NCBI GenBank assembly: GCA_945859605.1
Contig: OX243815.1
Location: forward strand, 29,428,981-29,492,980
Reading direction: 5' to 3'
DNA from: Lumbricus rubellus
Taxonomy: Eukaryota; Annelida; Clitellata; Crassiclitellata; Lumbricidae
Length of the DNA stretch: 64,000 nucleotides
Every line of letters starts with the position of its first letter. Position 1 is the first letter of the stretch. The notes under the pieces were generated by a model that searched no databases, was not told the origin of the DNA, and worked only from the letters and a program-made list of their open reading frames with translations. Of the stretch, positions 57,301 to 64,000 are shown one piece after another. The position numbers were made by a program, and so were the translations under genes.

Positions 57301-59639
57301 TGTCATATGGGTTATGCGCGCACCACTTCTGAGTTTTTGCAGAAGGGCAATACTAAATGCAGAGCTCTGTATTGTATCGCATCTGCTGGAACAGCCCATC
57401 ATAACGTAGATTATTTTTTCCAAGTCACTGATGAGTTTATATTGAAGTGGCGCTTTATAATCTATGCTAGCTTACAATAACTATAACAGGTGGTGTGACA
57501 TTTCATGGATAGTCACATGGATTCAACTACTGAAAACGATCAATGTCTCCAAACTTTCCTGCACTTGTCAGCAACATTTCAGTGAAGCCAATTGATTGTC
57601 CACATGCGCTAAGTAACATTTTGATTATTTCAACCAAATTTTACAACATACATTTGTATCTCAAATGATATGTACAGACAATTTTGACTCCGCTATCAAA
57701 TACACAAATACTTTGACAGTGCAACTCGTTCTGGAAAAGGCAGCACTCATGAGACCTTAGACATAAGATATTTCTCCTACTTTGCCCTTAAACTGCCAGC
57801 AGTTGAAGATTACTCAATTCAATCATAGTCTTGCATCTTAATGTTTGGATTACCTGCAAGGAGTTTTCCCAAGGGACACTTGAGGAGGAGAGACTGACTA
57901 GCGTGGTTGAACCTAATTCAGCTCCTATGGATAAATGCACTCCCGATAAAGTTTGTATTTTCCAGGTAATATTCTCTCTTCAACAGGTTTTTTACACTAA
58001 TTACTGTAACTAGTATAAATATAAATTTATGCAATGAAAATCCAAGCAGTATTCTTACGTCTCATCCTGTCAGTAGTTGCTGCTAGTGAAGAAAGGTCAT
58101 GTTGACCACTGATCTTCGTTGAAAAAGTAAACGACAATGAAGATGAAACGTGAGATGTTGTGGATTTCTGGACGGCTAGCGACGTTGGTAAACTCCTGAT
58201 GGCGGATGTCGTAAGAAAAGCACTAGTTCGACTTCTCGTTGGAATGACCGTGGAGCTCGTATCCTTCGTTGATAGTCTCGTGGACAGATGAGAGGACTTT
58301 GCGATGCTAGTGGACTGTCTGCTCGAAAGTTCCACAGGTTTAGTTGTTCTGCTTGTATCAATAGCATGAGGTACGCCAGTTGAGGAGGAGAGACTGACTA
58401 GCGTGGTTGAACCTAATTCAGCTCCTATGGCTGTTTGATCTGCAACCGCAGACGTTGTATCAGCAACAGCAGACGTTGTGTCTGCAACAGCAGATGTTGT
58501 ATCTGCAACAGTGGATGTGGTATCTGCAACAGTAAACGTTGTATCCACAACAGCAGATGTTGTATCTGCAACACCAGATGTTGTATCTACAACAGTAGAC
58601 GTTGTCACAGGGACAGCACTTGACAGCCCTTGCGTCATCGCACTGGAACCAGTTTGTGTGCTACTGTCATGTTGTTCATGCAAATTAAATGCAGCCGAAG
58701 TGCTATCAACTTCTGATGATAGCATCGTCGTTGATTGTATCGTTGTTGATTGTGTTGCTGCGGTTGAATCAACTTCTGACGTCTGAGTTTCGCTACCTGA
58801 TGTCGTCACTTCCGCCATAAAGTTTGATTCTGGAGTTGTGTGAAATTCGGACTTTAGTGATGACCCTGAAGTTGCTGTTAACGTGATGGGAACCTCTGTG
58901 TCAATTGCTGAGGTATCACGGCTGGAAGGTAGTGTCGTGCTGACGCTTGATTTCAACGACACATCGGCATTCGACGTTGATGCTGAAGAAACTTCTGCGG
59001 TGGTAAGCGGATTCTCACCTTTCGGTGGCAATGCCGTGAAAATGTCCGTAACTTCAGCATCTGTTGTAGCATCACGAGATAATATCATTGAGTCTGATAC
59101 AGTTGTATCATCAGAGTTTGAATGAATATCGTCGTATCGATTTGCAGTTTCAAACTCTGTTATTGGAGTTGGTGTTGTAGCGTCGGTGTCCGATCCAAAG
59201 TTTGCCGAGATTCCCACCGTAAGCACATCTTGCTTGAAATGGACCGTAGGGACAATTGATTCTATAGTCGAAGTGTCTTCTGCTGCTAGTGCTGTAGCCA
59301 CAGTCGACACTACGGTTGTAGTAATTGCAGGGTCTGAAACGGTTGAAGTCTTGACAAGTTTACCCACGTGTAGCAACGTCGATGAAAGCCCTTCAGTTAT
59401 TCTGTCATTGATTGTAGTTGAAGAAGTGAAGTCGTGAACGACAGCAGTTAACGTTTGCATTCTCCGTTCAATCTCGACAGCAGTTTCAGTCACTTCAGGC
59501 AACACAGCATCCGAGGTGACAGTTGATGTGTCGTTCACAATATCTGCAGCTGACTCCATCTCTACACCTTTGGCTGTTACACTTTTGGGTGTTGCAGCAG
59601 AGGATGATGACGCAGTCATCGGTGTACTTCCCCCACCCA
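53021..59639 (-). CDS. Mucin-like single-pass membrane protein, 5' exon(s) missing
   Basis: Four exons join in phase: 58059-59639, 55730-55916, 54886-54968 and 53021-54384 (stop). They encode about 1071 residues. The first exon is a Ser/Thr-rich ectodomain of about 526 residues with about eight repeats of DTTSAVA. The second has one transmembrane segment (ALAISLSLVFGLTFILVISA, continuing to IYCLL) followed by a basic Cys-rich stop-transfer region. The third adds a small Cys/His-rich stretch (CKLCSYSCVENRHYH). The last is a Pro/Ser/Arg-rich cytoplasmic tail of 454 residues with Tyr motifs (YDPVYVP, YEEV, YESIDF). The layout suggests a heavily O-glycosylated type I adhesion or signalling protein. 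I recognise no named homologue. The exon with the signal peptide, which must end in phase 1, was not found. Confidence 0.75.
54385..54885. other. Intron between the Cys/His and tail exons
   Basis: AT-rich; no repeat or coding sequence recognised. Confidence 0.5.
54886..54968 (-). CDS. Mucin-like gene, small Cys/His exon
   Basis: An 83-base exon with acceptor tgtttacag|TAAAC and donor CACAG|gtatgt. It joins phase 2 to phase 1 and encodes KHTGHCKLCSYSCVENRHYH and then GLQQRLT. The Cys/His spacing could bind metal, but this is a guess. Confidence 0.75.
55084..55272 (-). mobile_element. tRNA-derived SINE, family B, in mucin-like gene intron
   Basis: The minus strand reads 'gccttggagccggaggg', then a box B-like 'ggttagaatct', then the family core ('cagcaagtcgtttactcac', 'cttcggcatgagactttg'). 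It is in sense with the host gene. Confidence 0.78.
55730..55916 (-). CDS. Mucin-like gene, transmembrane exon
   Basis: A 187-base exon with acceptor ctttacag|CTTAC and donor CTGCAG|gtgaga. It has an NST glycosylation sequon before a hydrophobic segment of about 25 residues, then RSYCHRFRHCCR as a basic inner-face anchor. Confidence 0.85.
55917..56727. other. Intron sequence, nothing recognised
   Basis: AT-rich intron between the transmembrane and ectodomain exons; no coding or repeat signal seen. Confidence 0.5.
56728..57480 (+). mobile_element. SINE split by a MITE
   Basis: A tRNA-like head 'ggtgactgactggttagag' (box A) and 'aggttcgaatctc' (box B) ends at about 56800. The core 'gagcaagtccttcgtgtaca' resumes at about 57238 and a tail 'gtggcgctttataatc' follows at 57448. 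The two parts are separated by an element at about 56804-57205. Confidence 0.72.
56804..57205. mobile_element. About 400 bp MITE inside the SINE
   Basis: Inverted ends: 'aaaaaaagtgttgtgtttcc' on the left, and on the right the complement of 'aaaaaaatgctgtgtttcc'. Very A/T-rich inside. Possible short duplication GGCGT / GGCCT around it, not certain. Confidence 0.7.
58059..59639 (-). CDS. Mucin-like gene, ectodomain exon
   Basis: A 1581-base exon with acceptor cgtatctag|TGGGTG and donor GAGAC|gtaaga. About 40 percent of residues look to be Ser or Thr, with few aromatic residues and almost no Cys. The DTTSAVA repeats (21 bp at DNA level, about 58435-58620) are its core. Confidence 0.8.
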
Positions 59640-60094
59640 CTAGATACGAGATTAAACTCGCACTAGGGCTGTTTTAGGAAATCATATCAACTGGCTATAC
59701 TTCACAACGCCATCTACAAAGATGAAATGAAACAGAAGAATTAATTATAAATCTCTACTTGAAGAAAGAAAATAACAGCGGTCCTTTTAGCTAGCCTTGA
59801 GGCAGCCACCGGTACGAAGTGCTAGAAACTAGCAAGGATTTATTTTATGGGGAGGGGACAGCACTGTCACTTTGTTGTTTCATCTTGCACTGATATATTA
59901 TATATAACTGCACTGTTAATAATGTAATATCATTTTAAAGAACACAAGTTTGCAACACTATAATTATATCAATATCCATGTATTCTAATATATATAATTT
60001 TTACTTTTGTTATATAAATACATGCACACGCAAATCTATACATATATATAAATTATATATACATGGATTGTGTTACATATTGTCTCTTCTCAAA
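59640..60094. other. AT-rich intron or 5' flank of the mucin-like gene
   Basis: No signal peptide exon found. Stretches of alternating T and A near 59890-60060. Confidence 0.45.
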
Positions 60095-60195
60095 ACTTGT
60101 TTCTTCTCGAGGGGCCTTGCGCACTGGGAGCGCCTCTGAACGGTTCACCCTACTAGAGGCGCTTTATAAATGTTTAAATACAATACAATACAATA
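60095..60195 (+). repeat. Retroelement 3' tail
   Basis: 'gcgcactgggagcgcctc' and 'gaggcgctttataaatg' followed by repeated 'aatac'. It is close to the sequence at 32075-32165 and shares 'ggcgct.tataaatg' with the tail of the L2/CR1-type LINE. Confidence 0.6.
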
Positions 60196-60726
60196 TATAT
60201 ATGCAAATAAGTGCACAGTGTCTTTATCAGCAACAATCTCGAGAGTACGAGGGCCAGGCACCTTAAAATGTACAGAATCCAGACATGTCTGGACCAGTCA
60301 CATGTATGAACGTACAAAATGCAATTATAAAAATTGTCAGAAAAAACATGTGCGCAGTCATATCTCCAGAAGCACCAAATGCATCGATATAAATGTAAAA
60401 GAACACATGTGGCCCGCAGGCAGAAACCTTCGATTGACTGAGCAATGAGCATATATCTCAAATGCTGTGTCAAGTCTACTGACTGGGTAGTATAAACAGG
60501 AAGACTGGCACTTGGAATACGTTTCCCAAACAAATTCCTACTTGTCGTCCTCCTGCAACAACTGTGCAAAAGCGACATGGAATGCATATCATAGACATGC
60601 TTAAATAAATTTATAAAAACACAGGCCATGGTGATACCGATACATACAAATTTAATACTCAAATGCATATAACATAAAATGCTCTCAGTGCTTAATAGCT
60701 AAACAACACAAGTAAGCAACATATAC

Positions 60727-60809
60727 CTTGCAGAAACTAATTTTTTTACTTCATCTGGCCACAAACAACAGGAACCTATTGTTCCAATAAAGCTCAGACC
60801 AACAATCAA
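60727..60809 (-). CDS. Candidate exon of an unknown gene
   Basis: An 83-base open stretch with a strong acceptor (ctttcttttcag) and a fair donor (CAAG|gtatat). It encodes LIVGLSFIGTIGSCCLWPDE and then VKKLVSA, which looks like a membrane helix. A possible next exon starts at about 60562 (acceptor gttgttgcag) in matching phase. It does not fit the phase of the mucin-like gene. No family recognised. Confidence 0.25.
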
Positions 60810-61839
60810 CTGAAAAGAAAGCTCATTCTATGACAAAAACACCTACAACATCTGCTTAAATAACAATGCCTAAAATAGGAAGCAAGTAAAACTCTGAAAG
60901 GCAGCCATGGCCCTGTCCATGTCTAAACGCATTAATACCGTAATTTGCCAATTAAGTCAAGAGCCTTTAGGATGCATACAAATACTCTTCTATCACATCC
61001 GAGACTTCACCGAGATAAAGCGCAGACCATATCAGACCATATCGTATACGTCATTTCATTCGGTTCTAAAGGTAACATTGTGTTGCATATATGACATGTG
61101 TATACGTTTTCTTACATCAAAATAATCATGTGCTATACAAGTTTTCTTGGTCATACAAAGACCACTGTATTATGAAATGTCCTATTAACCGATACAAAAA
61201 CTCATTACATTAAAGCGGCAAGTAAACTATATTCTAAGAGGATCATAATTAGAAACAGCCACAGATCCACAAAAAGCATAAGAGCAGACACTCAGGCATA
61301 CATGCACAACGTTAACATGACAAGTTTGAGAAACAGATAACATAGTCAGTAGGGCATATCAGGTTAGAGAGAAAGCCACTCTAAGGATACAGTACTACCT
61401 TGTGTACAATCAGACTGATGTGAAAGTAAACATAGCTAAAACCTCATCTGCTACAATGTCCTCGTGTTTCATAAAGGCGACAGGTCCCAGGCACCCAAAC
61501 ATGAAAGCCAAGGAAGAAACTTGTGAGAAAATCATTTGTGATGTGCAAGAACTCAATGAAAGAACTTCTTAAAGCAGATGGACTACTGTAGGCGTTTCTA
61601 CAAGCCAGTGACTTGGCAAATTGCTATAATCACTGCCAGCAATGATAAAGCTGGTTGCAATTTTCATGGCCAAAGTTCAACATGAAAATACACTTAGCTA
61701 CACTCAGGCTCAAGACTGGTAACCCAACCCAGTGAATTCATATTATACATCTTGCTAAAGACTAAAAAAACTACAGCAACAAGCAGTGTGCATGCAGGTT
61801 CAATGCTAGACCAAATAACTACACCACTGCTTGTACTGC

Positions 61840-61930
61840 AGCAGTGCCAGTCCCAAGTCCGTACGAAGGAGGAGGGCGATGCTAATGATCTTTTTTGATA
61901 TCACAGTCCTGTTACTATACTACACAAAAG
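61840..61930 (+). repeat. Dispersed LINE 3'-end repeat, second copy
   Basis: 'gtgccagtcccaagtccg' and 'aaggaggagggcgatgc' match the repeat at 24287-24385. Confidence 0.65.
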
Positions 61931-62740
61931 AGTGCAGTCAGACTGGTGTAATATCTAAAGAGTATCTGACATTACAATGTGCTCCCATTTCCTATTCAAG
62001 TGCAACTTTTAAAAAATACACAATTTATGACTAGAGTTGCCAACGACCACCCAAAGGCTTGGATGCCTGGTTACCAACAGCAAAGGTTGTGCCCAGGCCA
62101 TATGCACAGCCCAAAATCAAGCTATTTAAAGGCATTACTTTTTAGGTTTATGTAGATCCAGGTATACCATAATGTCATGCTTTAACAGAGACCAATACGA
62201 AATAAGAACCATTTCCGTAAATCATTACACGTCCATTTCACATTTACACTTGACGACTATGCAGACAACTCAAAGTCTGGTTTAAAGTATCGTAAAAATT
62301 TAAAATTGCAAGCACACAGCACCATCCTGTGTTGCACATTCTGGTCATCCATACTCACTTCTGACTAGTCAGTGACTACATCATCATCAATCTTGATCAC
62401 TGTCGCGTATAAACTGGTTAGTTGTCGCAGCAGCCAAAGTGGAGACTGTTGACGTCTCTTGTTCGCTTTGATAGATTGTCATGCTCTGAATTTGATCAAT
62501 AATTCTCGTAATATACTTAGCCTTCTGACATCACCAGCTTTCAGGAGTAATTCTGCCTTGCGTTTTTTGCATTTTTATGGACTTTTAGACAACCATCACA
62601 GAAACCCAACTTTTATTTTCAATTGATCTGCTTACACATACAATCAGTTGGCAATTGTAAAGTGTCAATTCCAGACGCGTGTATGTATGTGCACTTGTTA
62701 CAGCGCCCCATCAAAGTGTTTCCGAATACATTAGAATACA

Positions 62741-62900
62741 CTTAACCACACTCAGCCGACTACAGCACGAACACTGAATCGGAGTTTCATGCCGAAGCGC
62801 TTGAGCAATTGCAAGTAAAGGACTCGCTTAAGGTCCCAACACAGTGGCTTGAGGTGGATTTGAACCATGTTAAAGCCAAAAGTTCTGGGCATAGAGTCAG
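62741..62900 (-). mobile_element. tRNA-derived SINE, family B
   Basis: The minus strand matches the core of the 51790 copy closely ('ttacttgcaattgctcaag', 'cttcggcatgaaactcc', 'cagtgttcgtgctgtagtc'). The head is decayed. Confidence 0.78.
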
Positions 62901-63184
62901 CTAGCACATCACAGTACTTTGCCGTCTACTTCACAGCCTACCAGCGACGCCTCCAGGCGTACAAACTTACCGGTACATAAGTGCGTAGGCCACAGCATTG
63001 AAAGACTAACAAATAAATAAATGAAAAGATAAAAATCAATGAAACTTAAGATAATATGAAAAAGTAAAATATTGTAACATTGAGTATTTTAATTAATAAA
63101 AAATATTTGAAGAAAACAATACAAAACATTTCCTCATTATCGCCAGTAGGCTACACTGTTGCTTGTTATTATCACCGACGACTC

Positions 63185-63350
63185 ACCATTCGCTTCAGGC
63201 ATGTGCAAGTTGTGCGTACAAAAATAAAATCCTGAAGGCGCCACTGCAGCTTACAGTAGTACCAAATTCTGCTGCCTGGTGACAGAGGCAATCGTGCAAA
63301 CAACTTGCCTAAGGTCATTACACAGAGTTGAACCCATAACTGCCTAATCC
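63185..63350 (-). mobile_element. Diverged SINE of the same type
   Basis: The minus strand has a box B-like 'gggttcaactc', the core 'ggcaagttgtttgcacgat' and a tail 'gcagtggcgccttcagg'. It is more diverged than the other copies. Confidence 0.55.
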
Positions 63351-64000
63351 ACAAGCAAGAGTATCACCAATATACGAAAATTACGAATGTGCCAAAAATA
63401 CACACATATCACAAAAAGTAACAAAAAACTAATAAATTAACTAATTATTTTAGATGCAATGTTTAAACAGAATTATTATGTCCGTAGGATTACACTTTCG
63501 TGGAAAATCACCGTTCAGTTGTTCAACTGTCCGTGTACGACACTGTACATCCGAGAAAGAAGTGTAGGCTAACGAATTGCTTTCATCTTCATGTTTCACA
63601 TCCCAAAGCATCATCTACATTATCTACCATTATTTACTATCTCATGACTTCTTTAGTAAAGCCTACCAATGCTCAGCGCTTAGTCGCTTGGCTAAATCAC
63701 AAGCCAATTCTTTCATATCAGACCAATGAATAATGATGAATCAGAGTTCTTGAAACTTTTAAAAATTCACGGATAATGTGTTCTGAGAAGCCACTATAAA
63801 GTGAAAGGTTGCAGACCAAACAAGACAAAAAGAGAGGTAAGGAAAAAGCGAGGTAGGCCTAAGGATGTTTAACATGTCAAGATTACCAAAATTGTGAAAT
63901 TCATATGCAAATTCGAACATTGTTAAATTCCCCAGTATATCAAAACTAAGCAAGTGCTACTGTATACGAGTGAATGACGGCCTTCGACACCATATAAAAA

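Larger units (their letters stand above)
60196..64000. other. AT-rich end of the window
   Basis: Apart from the listed repeats and the weak exon candidate, nothing is recognised. A minus-strand stretch at about 62395-62530 encodes KAKYITRIIDQIQSMTIYQS and on to RDSDQD and a stop after a possible acceptor (gatgtcag). It could be a terminal exon but I cannot support it further. Confidence 0.35.

Noticed and set aside
62033..62134. 34-codon minus-strand ORF with Gly-rich hydrophobic peptide
   Set aside because: Short, no splice or family support, and near a LINE 3' repeat.
62970..63020. Signal-peptide exon of the mucin-like gene (strong donor at about 62971, phase 1)
   Set aside because: The encoded peptide is too short and not hydrophobic enough for a signal peptide.

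Overview
The window is eukaryotic, almost certainly from an invertebrate animal (probably marine). Exons are separated by GT-AG introns, the host DNA is AT-rich, and there are several families of animal-type mobile elements plus satellite DNA. I cannot fix the phylum from sequence alone. There are two credible host genes, both on the minus strand, and most of the rest is nested mobile DNA.

Host gene 1 is a complete nine-exon short-chain dehydrogenase of the DHRS1 type (2400-31590, minus, 328 aa). All splice phases agree. Eight exons lie at 23189-31590 and the last at 2400-2530. The 20.7 kb intron between them is almost wholly one young Ty3/gypsy retrotransposon (2663-22891). That element has 4.3 kb LTRs with about seven differences between copies, a GTAC target duplication, a PPT, and a tRNA-Leu-like PBS. 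Its gag-pol ORF starts inside the LTR and is translated through the PBS. A 492 bp LINE fragment breaks the integrase, and a 2.5 kb foldback element sits in the 5' LTR. The other introns carry an L2/CR1-type LINE (25441-28040), LINE 3' fragments, a 213 bp MITE, and a tandem duplication that copies a splice acceptor.

Upstream of gene 1 lies the most striking structure. It is a 14.8 kb element (32629-47425) with a 9-bp target duplication whose terminal inverted repeats are a unique tip of about 138 bp followed by 186-bp satellite arrays, about 13 copies on the left and about 33 inverted copies on the right. This is the architecture of Drosophila FB/foldback (Mutator-like) elements, but with satellite-size monomers. 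Its 6 kb core holds a piggyBac-like element swollen by a mirrored tetranucleotide microsatellite, a second broken gypsy element, two tRNA-derived SINE copies and a 15-bp minisatellite.

Host gene 2 (53021-59639 and beyond, minus) encodes a single-pass membrane protein. It has a Ser/Thr-rich mucin-like ectodomain with seven-residue repeats, one transmembrane helix, a short Cys-rich exon and a long Pro/Ser-rich tail. The N-terminal (signal peptide) exon was not found. Around it are a TA-flanked foldback element, a 75 bp piggyBac-like MITE and five copies of a tRNA-derived SINE family. The last 4 kb holds repeat fragments and only one weak exon candidate.
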